Shown one piece after another: positions 1-10,702 of a stretch of DNA of 26,601 nucleotides; positions within the stretch are counted from its first letter, which is position 1, and each line of letters starts with the position of its first letter. The notes below the pieces were generated by a model. The model was not told the origin of the DNA. It made no database searches and worked only from the letters and a program-made list of their open reading frames with translations. The translations under genes were made by a program, and so were the position numbers. This stretch comes from Apostichopus parvimensis (taxonomy: Eukaryota; Echinodermata; Holothuroidea; Aspidochirotida; Stichopodidae), in contig KN882700.1 in assembly GCA_000934455.1 (NCBI GenBank), positions 195,611 to 222,211 of the forward strand, read 5' to 3'.

Positions 1-1620
1 TATTTTATTGCAAACCCAATATAGAGTATAGGCCTATATATATCTATCCGCTCGAGGGTTCTCCTACAGGGAAAGTGCATGCCAAAAAGAAACAGGGGGA
101 CATCTTTTTCGATATGTTTTCAAACCGGATCTGCTTCTTTCGTCTTTATTCTTCTCTTTTTCATTTTCATTTGTGTGGCTTGTATGTCAGAGTACAGAAA
201 TGTAAGTACAATGTGCTATTGAATTTGGGTCAAAGTGAGGCAACTTTAAACCACTGTTTTCCCTTCCGTGATCATACCAAAATTCATTGATATTGGGTTA
301 AAGAGGTTTGTTTTCCAAGTGACGAAAACTTCAGACTATATCATAGGGAAAAGTCGTAACGGTCATGATACGGAAACTTGAAGGTAACATGAATGACTAA
401 ACTTGTCAGCTATCCCAACGATAGGTAATGTTTTAGTTCATGAGAAAACTTCTAAAAGGACTTACAGACAATACTATTTTGACGATTGAGTGTGTAAGTG
501 GCAACGGGGAATTTATATAGAGAATGCTACCTGAAGGGTTTGCATACTCGATTAGTGCAATTAAGATGGTGGGCGGATAATTTACTTCGCAGGCCGGAGA
601 CGGAATTGGCTTCTGAACCATCCAGAGGATAAAGAGGGGTTGCCTCGTCATGTAACGTATTTCATGGACTTTGCTTTTGTTGTTGTTATTGTCGCTACAT
701 GTTTTTGTTATGAACTTAAATGAACTAAACAATTGACGGAACTGTTTCTGGAGTCCAAGAGAATGTTCTATCCAAACTTTAGCCTTAAACAAGATATACC
801 TTGTAGATTGTATATACGACGAACATTTTAGAATCGATCATTCAACACCACTTTTTTACAGACGTTGCCGGATTGGATTGTTCAGTGGAAGGGTACTCCT
901 TTCTCAACTTAACAATACTATTCTTGATACAAGTTTCCTTCCAACTAGAATAGGGTTTATCTTGTATCACTTCTTTCAAGGATACATCTAACATGTCATA
1001 ACTCACTCAGGCAGAGTACTCGAATCAACAAGATAAGTAATCCTTGTTTCTCGGAAACAAATGAAGCCAATCGTGGAGACAGTTGCATCCCAAACATCAT
1101 TCAACTTCTCCATATTTCCATGGTTTCTCGATAACATTCGAAATATCAGAATCAAAATTTCCTCTTATGTAGAGTGACTAGTGTATCGTGCACTTTATCG
1201 GGTCCAATGTTTGTAAGAATAGACCAACTCACATATAGTAGATAGACTTAGCGGTTAATTATTCTGCCTTCACTTTTTTCAAGAACATTGGCTTATATCG
1301 CCTTCTCGACAACATTTCGACGCCAACACGATAATGGCATTATTGCACACATCGCTCTCGGCAAGGTGGACGCTTGGCGTGAACCCACTGCCCGGACCAA
1401 CGGTACTCCCAGTGCCCACTCTCCAATAACATAGAATAAGCCCATCGTTGAAAACTTCATCTCAACAGCTCAAGAACAGTGGACGTATCAATGATTACCT
1501 GTCCAGTGTTCTCTCGAAATATGGTGGACGTATCATCGTCAATGAAATCACCTATCACGCATAGTAGACTTCATCTCATGTAGAATGAACCTATCATTAC
1601 CCATTAACGTTTCTCATCAA
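1..1620. other. AT-rich stretch without a supported gene
   Basis: I see no recognisable protein, RNA gene or intact mobile element here. The longest open frame is 119 codons on the minus strand (433-792); it has no domain I recognise and no splice or codon-use support. The palindrome TAGGCCTA sits at 29-36. The segment from about 1300 to 1620 is somewhat richer in GC and could be decayed upstream sequence of the Penelope-like element that becomes readable after 1620, but I could not read reverse-transcriptase motifs in any frame. Confidence 0.5.
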
Positions 1621-2169
1621 CTGTGACGTGCACAAAATTCCACAATCATCACATCCTCTACACCTCAGATTATATTTAAAGAGCCATTCCTTGACAAACT
1701 AACCATTGTCTACAGATGTATCTGTAACCTACTTTAACACATTTTAACTTCCAACTCCACCTCCGTCCAGCATGGTACTTTCAAATGTTCTCTTCTCTCC
1801 AGGTGCATTGTCTGCAACGCCCACAACTCGGAATCAGATTCTTGCACCAGACACACACACACAAAACAAAGGGTTATATCACTTGCACTACCTCTAATGG
1901 CATTATTAAACTAATTTCCTGCGGAGTCTGTAGTATTCATTATGTTGGTGAGAACAAGTCTACTTTCAAAAACGTTTATATGGCCACAGATCAACAGTAA
2001 ATACTTTCAAGAATGGAACGCCAGTTGGGCGATATTTCAAACTTTCCTTTGAACTGAATTTCTAGGTAACCGCCCCGATACAGTTCGCCGCAGAACATAA
2101 CGTTTGTGGATCCAAAGCCTTCGCACCATCCAACCGAATGGTCTCAACATCAAAGAAGGGAACGACTAA
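1621..2169 (+). pseudogene. Penelope-like retroelement remnant: Cys-rich linker and GIY-YIG endonuclease, frameshifted
   Basis: This is the decayed C-terminal end of a retroelement ORF of the Penelope-like type, whose proteins pair a reverse transcriptase with a GIY-YIG endonuclease. Four blocks read in family order but in different frames. Around 1741-1850 (frame 1), GTFKCSLLSRCIVCNAH resembles the Cys-containing linker. About 1863-1977 (frame 3) gives GYITCTTSN, then LISCGVCSIHYVGENKST, matching the family pattern IYLIxCxxCxxxYVGET. About 1979-2050 (frame 2) gives YGHRST and then NGTPVGRYF. At 2104-2169 (frame 1), LWIQSLRTIQPNGLNIKE ends at a TAA at 2167-2169. One frame change coincides with an AC microsatellite at 1851-1863. 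Upstream, weak matches continue to about 1621 with in-frame stops. No reverse transcriptase is visible. The copy is dead. Assignment rests on my knowledge of the family pattern, without a search. Confidence 0.8.
1851..1863. repeat. (AC)n microsatellite inside the Penelope-like remnant
   Basis: A short AC dinucleotide run lies between the Cys-rich block and the GIY-YIG block of the decayed ORF. The reading frame carrying the conserved residues changes from frame 1 to frame 3 across it, so slippage here is a plausible cause of one of the frameshifts. Confidence 0.75.
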
Positions 2170-2211
2170 ACCTCCCCTCCTTTTCCTTCCCGTCCCGTCC
2201 CTCCACCCCTC

Positions 2212-2891
2212 CCCTCCATCTCAATCCCTCTGTTACACCCCTTGGAGTTAATCTCCACAGCTCTTAATCCCTCTGTTACACCTCTCAGAGTGAATCTCCA
2301 CAGCACTTAATCCCTCTGTTGCACCTCCCAGAGTTAAACTCCACAGCCCTTAAACCCTCTGTTACACCCCTCAAGGGTTATCTCCACAGCCCATAATTCC
2401 TCTGTTACAACTCCCAGAGTTTATCTCCACAGCCCTTAATCCCTATGTTACACCTCTCAGAGTTTATCTCCACAGCCTTTAAACCCTCTGTTACACCCCT
2501 CAAGGGTTATCTCCACAGCACTTAATCCCTCTGTTACACCTCTCAGAGTTAATTTCCACAGCCCTTAATCCCTCTGTTATACACTCCTCGGAGTTTATCC
2601 CCACAGCCCTAATCCCTCTGTTACACTCCTCGGAGTTAATATCCACAGCCCTTAAACCCTCTGTTACACCCCTCAAGGGTTATCTCCACAGCACTTAATC
2701 CCTCTGTTACACCCCTCAGAGTTAATTTCAACAGCCCTTAAACCCTCTGTTACACCCCTCAGGGGTTATCTCCACAGCACTTAATCCCTCTGTTACACCT
2801 CTCAGAGTTAATTTCCACAGCACTTAATCCCTCTGTTACACCCCTCAGAGTTAATTTCAACAGCCCTTAATCCCTCTGTTACACTCCTCTT
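2212..2891. repeat. 43-bp minisatellite, about 15-16 copies
   Basis: Successive copies of the core TCCCTCTGTTACAC start 43 bp apart: TGTTACA-type positions fall at 2231, 2274, 2317, 2360, 2403 and 2446. The unit also contains CAGAGTTAAT and CTCCACAGCCCTTAA. Copies are slightly diverged. A distinct variant starting AAACCC and carrying the small palindrome CCCTCAAGGG recurs at 2352, 2481, 2654 and 2740 (the last as CCCTCAGGGG), that is 3, 4 and 2 units apart, suggesting multi-unit duplication. The period is not a multiple of 3 and no ORF crosses it. The array lies between the stop of the Penelope-like ORF remnant and a Penelope-like 3' tail. Confidence 0.95.
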
Positions 2892-3020
2892 AACTTGTTT
2901 TCATTTCAGTTAGCCTCTGAAGAAGATCCTGCTAGGAACCAAACGTCAAACGTCTAACTTTTTACATATTCTTCCTACACAGGCTTTTTGCAGTACATAA
3001 GCTGTTTGTTAACAGTTTCT
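2892..3020 (+). mobile_element. Probable 3' tail of the Penelope-like element
   Basis: The segment at 2917-2936 begins CTGAAGAAG, then has the small inverted pair TCCT-GC-TAGGA, and is followed by AAACGTCAAACGTC at 2941-2954. This resembles the CTGAAGAAG-hairpin-GAAACGTC signature I remember near the 3' ends of Penelope-like and related retroelements. It fits the decayed ORF that ends 750 bp upstream. The 3' boundary is not defined, and 3020 is a rough limit where the similarity to remembered sequence stops. Confidence 0.5.
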
Positions 3021-3445
3021 AGGCTCTCTTTAATACATATTTTATCGTTCAGATTAGACGAGGCGTAAATTCGTCTGCTTTAAGGAGACTATAAAAATTT
3101 GCTAGATGGTCGCATTGTTGTGTTCGGAGTTAGAAGAAACTGTAAACCTTTGTGACGGCTTAGGAATAATTCATTTAGTTCCATTATTCATATTTTATGT
3201 TCTCCCAATATTGTTAAAGTGAATCAAATTGAATCAGCACCTCAGTATCACCAAGCGATGTTTCTCTTTTCCCAGTTTAAAGTCGTTTACAGACTGAGGA
3301 TAAACGTTTGACATTTGTTTTGAGCCTTCAGGAATGGAATTTCTCCAGCTACGATTTGAGTACGAAATTGGGATACGTTTGCAACAGGATTGCGATATTA
3401 TTTAGTGCACATCTGTTGGTAGACGTTTCGTTACTCACATACAAA
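3021..3445. other. Unassigned spacer
   Basis: I see no gene or recognisable element. An ACTATAAAAATT stretch near 3089 resembles a TATA box but has no supporting ORF or motif cluster. Confidence 0.5.
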
Positions 3446-3920
3446 CTTAGTCGGGTGGCGGAGCCGAGGCACAAGGGGCAAGGGGCCCTGTCCAGTTTTG
3501 TGAAAAACCTCAAAGAGTGGCACTTTTCATGAAAAGAATTCGTCTGGTTTAGATAATGAAAGTAACCTTTGTAATTTTCGTAATTAAAAGGGTACCTTTT
3601 GATATTTTACGATTCCGCTAAAAAAGCGACAAAAGAAAGAAAAAAATACATTTGAATGAAATGTATGGTACGGTATACACAGTTAGTGGGGTGGCGGAGC
3701 CACACACTTAGTGGGGTGGCGGAGACGAGGCACAAGGGGCAAGGGGCAAGGGTCCCTGCCCAGTTTTGTGAAAAACCTCAAAGAATAACACTTTTCATAA
3801 AATAATTCGTCTGGTTTAGATAATAAAAGTACCCTTTGCCATTTTCGTATTTAAACTGGTGCCTTTTGATAGTTAAAAAAAAGCGAAAAAAGCAGAAAAA
3901 GACAATTGAATGAATTGGTT
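3446..3920. repeat. Two diverged direct copies of a ~260-bp unit
   Basis: Copy 1 (about 3446-3663) and copy 2 (about 3706-3920) share, in order, GGTGGCGGAG, GAGGCACAAGGGGCAAGGGG, CAGTTTTGTGAAAAACCTCA, CACTTTTCAT, AATTCGTCTGGTTTAGATAA, CCTTTTGATA and a terminal TTGAATGAA block. A further partial head copy lies at 3683-3702. The GC-rich head followed by an AT-rich body, and the GTGGCGGAGCC start, resemble the ends of short DNA transposons that begin CAGTGGCG, but no matching inverted terminus is seen. It may be a tandemly duplicated transposon fragment. Confidence 0.85.
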
Positions 3921-4010
3921 TGGCCATGGAGCTAAAACCATGGTTGTATAGCTGCATGTTTTGATTCATAAAAGTACTGTCACATTTCCCACTGTTCTTG
4001 GAAATTTGCC

Positions 4011-4032
4011 CTCCTCCTCCTCCTCCTCCTCC
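4011..4032. repeat. (CTC)n microsatellite
   Basis: A pure trinucleotide CTC run of about seven copies. Confidence 0.95.
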
Positions 4033-6688
4033 ACCTCTTAATAATTTTTACCTAATCCACCGCCCCTTTACACACAAATTACTTTAACCTTTACCGCATC
4101 TCTTTGAAAAAATTTGTGAATCGGATCGTGATGACGATTCATCATTATGAAATGACGCCATGCATCAGAAAATGAGATTACGCAGAAATTGTTTACTAAA
4201 ATGTTTACATTTCTCAAAGTCGAGCCTTTTGCCATCTGTTTCGGTGGGTTTAATCAGTGTATTCATCCCATCATAAATATACCTTGAACGTTACACAGTG
4301 ATACTTGTATCGCCTAGTCACGTGATGGGCCAAATGACATTAAAACTTTGTAATTATGCAAGATGACATGCGCAACCATAAAACATTCGTCTCTTTTTCT
4401 TTGTTGAACAGGTTTTGGTGTCAAGGAACAGATTTACTTGATAGATGCTAGCAATTAACATTCTCTGGTGGTATGCATCCACCCGATTAATAGGTTCAAT
4501 CTAGCGATTCCAAAACTAGCACACAGTTCGACATATACCGGGTTTTCTGTTGAAATTATTTATCGCTCGACTGAGTTCTATAACATGACATTGCCAAATA
4601 CAGCGAGAAAATTTATTTCATAATGAAAACAATGATATCGGGGCAGTAAAAGTCATTACTTAATTTCGATACAATCTGAAAATGCCATTAATAGGTGGGT
4701 TATTCACCTTTTTGATTGTAAATTTAAATGGCAAATACATTACCAATCTCCACCGGAAGTGGCATGGGCTCACTGAGCCGAAAGGGATCCACCCCCAAAA
4801 ATACAAGAACCACCACGACTATATAAAGATAGACAAGTTAGTTCTGGCTGACATAGCTTAGGGTTAAACGATTTACAAGAGCGAACCAAAAAAAAAACTG
4901 GGACATATCCTAGGTCAATCCCGAGAAAAAAAGGAAATTTCTTCTCATTGGAAGCACCTGCTGGAAAACCTTTTCGCTACAAAAGGATTACCTGTGAAGG
5001 AACTATCCCGTTAGATGTCTTTCCCCTCCTCTTTGCAACTGCATAGTTTTATATCTTGTTGTATTTATCCTGCCAAGCAGACGTTATTGACCTGTTTTGC
5101 TTGAAAAGTGATTACTGGTTTGTCCTGATTTGCACCTCGTCAAACAATTTAGTCTCCGTCATTCTTTAAAGTTCATTAACTGCAAAAATCCAGCCGAGAT
5201 AAAAAAAAAAAAATCAAAAAATAGAACTTAATGCAATTTGCCAAGTCTCTTTATTTTTAGTTGTTTCAACAACAAAAAACTGACGGTATCTAGATATAGT
5301 GTTGGGGGGGGGGGGGAGAGAAAATGTTTTCTCAAATGTAACATAACCGATTGATTTACAAACAAATATTTTTGTCTTGTATGGACATACGGAAAGATGC
5401 CTTATTGTAAGCTGCATACGTGCCTATAGCCCAGTCTGGCATTGGCGTGATCTTGGTCGATAAATACAACCAAAACAACTCAGTCAAAATGACTTCAGGA
5501 CGCACGTAAGAACAATAAAACCTTCTGTTTTAGAATTTAGGAATCCTGGACATGTTATTTTACAACTGTGTCGTGATATTAGATCTTGTTGAAACTTCCT
5601 CATTAGCTTCACTTTATATACGCATCGCTCGTCATCCTCTCACCCCATCATCTTATCCTCTCCTATTTTAATATTTAATATTTTATGTAAATATATCTTA
5701 GTTTCATCAATGACACCGAGCTCTCGGTTATAAGCATTCAACAATATTCCCCAACCAAGGTGCGCCGAGAGCCAAGACGATATCCGGCGAATTTATCTCA
5801 GAGGGTCCGATGTCTTTTTAATTTTAACTCTTTCCTCCACTCTGCCGTAAATAACGAAAATGAAACGCATTATTTTCTTTATCCCATATTTATTCAGTTC
5901 CCTATATTCGACCGGGTCCTGGCCTTTACTTCGGACCCCCCCCCCCCTCGCCAGACATGTTGTTCCCCTATGTCGTTAAGGCCCCTGTCAACGGTATACA
6001 CAACCACGTTGACGTCAAGTTTAACGTTCTATGCATCGGTTATTTATCGATTAGATGGCTGAAGTAACTTTAAAACTACAGTGTTGCCGTAAACGGTATC
6101 GGAACAGCCAAAAAAGTATGATATTCATAGCATTAAAAATATTAAAAAGTTCTAAGGATTTCCTTTAATCATCATTGTTACTACTGAAGTAAAGGCCTAT
6201 TCACTGACAAGTTAGGTCTACTTGCCCAACTTCTCAAAACAGTACCCTTACAAATTTTCACTAAAAAATTACACTTTAATTTCTATAACATATATAGTTG
6301 ACTCAGTAGTTACACTTCAAACCATACTTATTATATATTTCATTCATCGTCATCATTTCACGCAATATCGAGTTTTTTTCATGCTGGGACGTTTCCACTA
6401 AAAATCTACACAAATCTACACAGATTATATCAGGAGAAATAAATGGTGCAGAAAAGAGTGCTAACTATATATATATATGACACGGAGAGAACATATTGAT
6501 AACCAAACATTCTTTCTAGTTCAGGGTTAACTCTATAAAAGTGTTCAATCACTGTTTCTTTCGAACAACAGTGGTATACAAACACTTCAACTAATTTTGA
6601 CAGTATAAATATGTTACTGTTTATATCTTCAAAGAGAACTCGGCACATTGCCAATTTACTGCCCCACCAGACCTACAGAATAAATTAA

Positions 6689-6715
6689 CCCCTCCCCCAA
6701 AAAGGGGAGGGGGGG
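6689..6715. repeat. C/G-rich inverted repeat with A-rich loop
   Basis: CCCCTCCCC is followed by CAAAAA and then GGGGAGGGG, a perfect 9-bp inverted repeat. It would form a strong hairpin in single-stranded DNA or RNA. There is no flanking T-run or gene that would make it a functional terminator, and its context is otherwise plain AT-rich DNA. Confidence 0.8.
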
Positions 6716-7763
6716 TTGTAGGCTATACTACACTGGGTACTAGTATCCAATGTGGGTCTTAAAACATATTAGTTCATAATTCACCGTTAGCATTAAACCT
6801 ATCATTCAATTCACATAAACACACACAGAAGGTTGACTATAGTGTCACATGTAACTCTACTTAAAACTCAAGTTTTTCTCAAAGTTGGAAAGTTACTGTA
6901 TTTATGGTGATCAGTAAATGCTTCTGATTTTGATCGATTTTTCATATTAACTGTAAACGCCTTAATATATATATATATTATTTGCCGTCTGCTTTGTGAG
7001 CAGGTGGTTTGAGGTGGCAATTCAGTCTTCACTTCTACGGCGGAAACCAACTACACCGTGCGTAGGCACTGGCCAATAGCAAGTACAAGACACTGGAAAT
7101 GTCGAACTTGAACCTTAAATGACACGTACACATTTACCAATCATATCGAACTACTGTATGCTTGATTCAAAAAAATCAATCAAGACTGATTTCCAGCAGA
7201 CCGAAGGTCAAACGAAAAAAAAAAACAGATTGAGAAATTGTTCAACTATAGGTTCCACCGGTTAACTAAGATATGGCCATGCTGTGACGTATAGGTTCAA
7301 TTCAATTCAATAATTGTATAATATGCCAATGTTCGCAAATTTACGCAGCACATTATTTGATCATGTATACATATGCCAAGCTGTATAGTTCATGTTTCTC
7401 GACGCAATGGTTTATTATTAGACCATTATATTGCATTAACCCCCAGCCGATCCTCACTTCCGTAGGTTGGCCACGAGACATTCATCATACCCTATTCCTC
7501 TAACGATGGTAGTGATTTATATCAGGGACAGTGGGGAGGGTGGGGGGGGGGTACCGTTCTCTTCACGTTCATATGTATCCTATCGGTATAGCTGATGTAG
7601 AATGAGACACACATAAAAAATCTCCGTCCGTTCGTCCGTCGCTCATAGCGAAGATAACAGTAGAAACTATAGGAAATATTTGGCTAAAAAGTATATTCAC
7701 TAAGTTAGTTCTAATTAAGTAAATCAATCAATAAAAGGGTCCTTGTCGGATCGTTGGAAGGCC

Positions 7764-7884
7764 TTAAAGGGCATAATTTAATGACAAAAAAAAGTAAGAA
7801 GCTGCTATTAGCCATTGTAAAGTTGTTCTGGTTTTCAAGATTTTCACCTTTAAAGTATGGTAAATCACTGGAATACCCCTTTAA
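7764..7884. mobile_element. Possible 121-bp TTAA-bounded miniature element
   Basis: The segment begins TTAAAGGGCATA and ends ATACCCCTTTAA, giving a short inverted repeat (TTAAAGGG) with TTAA at both ends, as expected of a piggyBac-type MITE. The inverted repeat is only about 8 bp and the interior shows no other signal, so chance is a real alternative. Confidence 0.25.
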
Positions 7885-8847
7885 GTTATAATTGACGATG
7901 ACGTCAACTCCTCGGTGCAGGCCTTAAAGTTAACGTTAATGTTAATTCAGCCGTTTTATCAATTCAAAATAACTTAACACAGAGCCAAGTTATTTTAATT
8001 TCATGTTATAACCAACAGTAAATGCAAACTTCGCTCCCCCCCCCCCCCTTCAAGTTTTCTTCCTACAAACCGGAATCTAATCAATATGGTTTTCCATATT
8101 GAATTCTTTACGTTTCAAACGGGATTAACGTGATCATTGGTATGCCAATGTCTTTAAGAGATCGCGTGTAAATTTCTTGCATTCGATAGGGTCAGACAGC
8201 TCTTAAAATGATTATGATAAAGAAATCGGCAGTATGGTCTCTCTCTTTTTGCCATCATATTCTGAGAATAATTAAAATAACCATTTAAACATGCGTTTTT
8301 TTCAACGCTGTTGTGGAAAAAGCCCTCTCATGAAGTACATAACCTCTGCCATGATCCTTTCCACAGAGTTTAATAAGAAAAAAAAGTCAATCATCATAAA
8401 CAGGATTAAGAATAATCGAAAAAGAGACTTTCTACATACTCCAATGAACATGTAAAGGAAAATCATTATCTGACAATTTTAACTTTTAAAGAGCAAGGAT
8501 TAATCAGCGGTCGTGTGAACACGGGGGAGGAAGGAAGTCTATTTTGATCCCTATTTGTTCAATAACCCAAATATACATTATCATGTTCTATATAAACTCC
8601 AAACGGTTCTTCATACTCGTTCAAGTACATTTCGAGAGCCAAGGAAATTCCATCAATGAAACTGAGAACATTGCACTGGTATGAAATGAAATGCCCCAAC
8701 CACTAAAAAAAGGTCTTTCGATCCCGCGTTTATGACAACCATGACTCGTATAACAAATGTTTCAGATATATTCAAGTATATACAGAAGTTACTTTTGAAA
8801 AATAAATAGATGGAAATTTGACTTCTTTCTAAATAATTTGTTTCTTA

Positions 8848-8882
8848 AAGTCATCTTTTGAAGTCATCTTGAAGTCATCTTT
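8848..8882. repeat. Short tandem repeat of AAGTCATCTT
   Basis: AAGTCATCTT occurs three times within 35 bp, with TTG or G spacing. It looks like a small local slippage duplication. Confidence 0.8.
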
Positions 8883-9268
8883 TAGTTCAATCAGGTTTTT
8901 CGGTTTTTTGTGCTCAATTTCTATCTTTGGTGACTTTTCTTTAAAAAAAGATAAACAGTTTTAATTCGAAATCGGCTGAGTGTCAGCGCTGACTATCCAT
9001 TTTAAACTAAGCCCATTTTGAGAACACCGACGAATATAATCAAGCTGTAGACTAAAAGCCAGTGCATTAGAACTATAGTTTTGTGGAGGGTTGGGGGGGG
9101 GGGGTCGATGAAGGAGAAGGCAGCTACTTTGGATGGATTTACTTCATAGCGTCTGGTGACGTCGTCGTTTCCAATTTTTCAATCGAAGGTTTATAAATGA
9201 AAACATTTGGCCATATACGATAATACGACATAGCTAATGATTTATATATTATTTTCTTGCTTAAATGA
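8883..9268. other. Unassigned spacer
   Basis: No gene is seen. It contains a G12 run at 9093-9104 preceded by GGAGGGTT. Confidence 0.5.
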
Positions 9269-9314
9269 TGACGTCATAGTCTGTCATAGTCTGTCATAGT
9301 CTGTCATAGTCTGT
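9269..9314. repeat. CRE octamer followed by four copies of a 10-bp repeat
   Basis: A perfect palindrome TGACGTCA (9269-9276) overlaps the first of four exact copies of TCATAGTCTG (9274-9313). The octamer is the cAMP-response-element consensus, but no transcript or gene is identifiable next to it, so function is unproven. Confidence 0.85.
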
Positions 9315-10702
9315 AAAGCACACCACACGCACACACAGACAGGTAACATAAAGATTTCCGTTATATGCAAATGTTCTTGAAAGATCTTATAGTGCTTAAG
9401 TTTGACCGCAGCATTCGCGATCTTGTGACCTCGGCAAAGTAGTTCGCATATAGTGAACGTGTTAAAGTTATATAGACATTCATTTGGCCGATTAATGATG
9501 ACTATTTGGCCCAAGTTATTACATTCGTCAATCTGGTCACCAAACATTTGTTTGCCGATGACTTATAGTATATAGATGCCGTTCGCCGAGGCACGGTAAT
9601 TGCCCTTGACATTACAGGGCTCAACTTGAGAATGGAGTCAGCTGGATAATGTGCTATTCCTGGCGACTTTCCTTAATTAAAGTTAATCAAAGAAAATAAA
9701 CAATGATATTAAGTATTATACATCTTAGTATCTTTTCGAAAATCATCCATATAGCTGTACTACAATGATATCAAAGAATTTAAAATGAAGAAAAACCCCA
9801 GATTTCACAATTGAATTGATCATCGTTGGAAATAGTTCATTTTTTGGTGTGTGTGTGTGTGTGTGTGATAATATCCTTGCCTCCGGTCTTTGGAGGTTTC
9901 AACTTTGCACGTCGTCAATAAATAAACAAAACATCTCCGATGTCAAACATAGGAAAGAAAGAGTTAGGCCATATAGGTTTACTACGTCCGCTGCGTAAGA
10001 CGGATGTTTATAGGGACTGAGTTAGTGGTGCGAATCTGTTCATATCCGTATTAACTTCAAACAATACGCAATAATGAGAGTGATCATGCATGGTGCACGG
10101 GCCAAGACGCAAACTTGACCCTTGCAGAAAGTACTTCTTTTCTGAGAGATCGCTGAATAAAGAGCAAACCATACACCTCGTAAGAAGAATACCGTTACCA
10201 TAGCAATTGTAAAAATCTAAGGAGAAATATCAACTCTTTCAGAGTGTGGCCACAACTGATCACCATTTAGTAGGAGAGATTTTAAGTACTTATCCTTCAG
10301 TTTTGCATCAATTTATCTAGGATTGTAACTGATCTACCTAATATTACTTTATCCCGTTACTTGTTATTTTACTTTTTTTTACAAATGCTACAAATGTTAC
10401 ATGAAAGAACAAAATGAAAGTCATTAGCCAGCTATACTTAGAAATCCCAGTTAATAGCCCGGAATCTTCTTAAAACTCAAATTTGAAATTTACCCTAAGG
10501 GAGTTATTGCTCTTTGTTAATTAATAACAACTGTTATTAAAACATTAAATTTGCTTCCTTATTGCCTAATCTTTTCACCTTCCTCATAGGGACGGAAACA
10601 AAGGTTACGAAATAAATCAATTAAAAAATTGCCCAGTGACTGAACTGCAATTTGCCAAATACGTTAGCTCCCTGGTAGGGCACGTTCATGATTTTCTCTG
10701 TG
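9315..10702. other. AT-rich stretch without a supported gene
   Basis: It contains a GT dinucleotide run at 9847-9867 and otherwise no recognisable gene, RNA or element. The open frames, up to about 87 codons, match no family I know. Confidence 0.5.
9847..9867. repeat. (GT)n microsatellite
   Basis: An uninterrupted GT dinucleotide run of about ten copies. Confidence 0.95.

Larger units (their letters stand above)
3921..8847. other. Long AT-rich stretch with no supported gene
   Basis: No exon, RNA gene or intact element can be supported. It holds simple repeats: (CTC)n at 4011-4032, TA runs at 6466-6478 and 6964-6979, and homopolymer tracts at 5304-5316 (G13), 5936-5947 (C12), 7542-7551 (G10) and 8036-8048 (C13). 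A perfect CRE-type octamer TGACGTCA occurs at 6010-6017 and 7899-7906. A C/G-rich hairpin sits at 6689-6715. A possible short TTAA-bounded element lies at 7764-7884. The open frames here are short, low in complexity or without recognisable domains. Confidence 0.55.

Noticed and set aside
433..792. 119-codon minus-strand open frame
   Set aside because: It is the longest non-repetitive frame, but it shows no recognisable domain, no splice context and ordinary AT-rich composition. Frames of this size arise by chance in 26 kb.
2917..2954. Hammerhead ribozyme
   Set aside because: The core would need CTGATGA and GAAA; here the matching places read CTGAAGA and CAAA, so an active ribozyme is not supported.
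3080..3100. TATA-box promoter (ACTATAAAAATT)
   Set aside because: A single TATA-like string in AT-rich DNA without a downstream gene is not informative.
6689..6715. Intrinsic transcription terminator
   Set aside because: The hairpin is strong but no T-run follows and no gene ends there; the genome appears eukaryotic.
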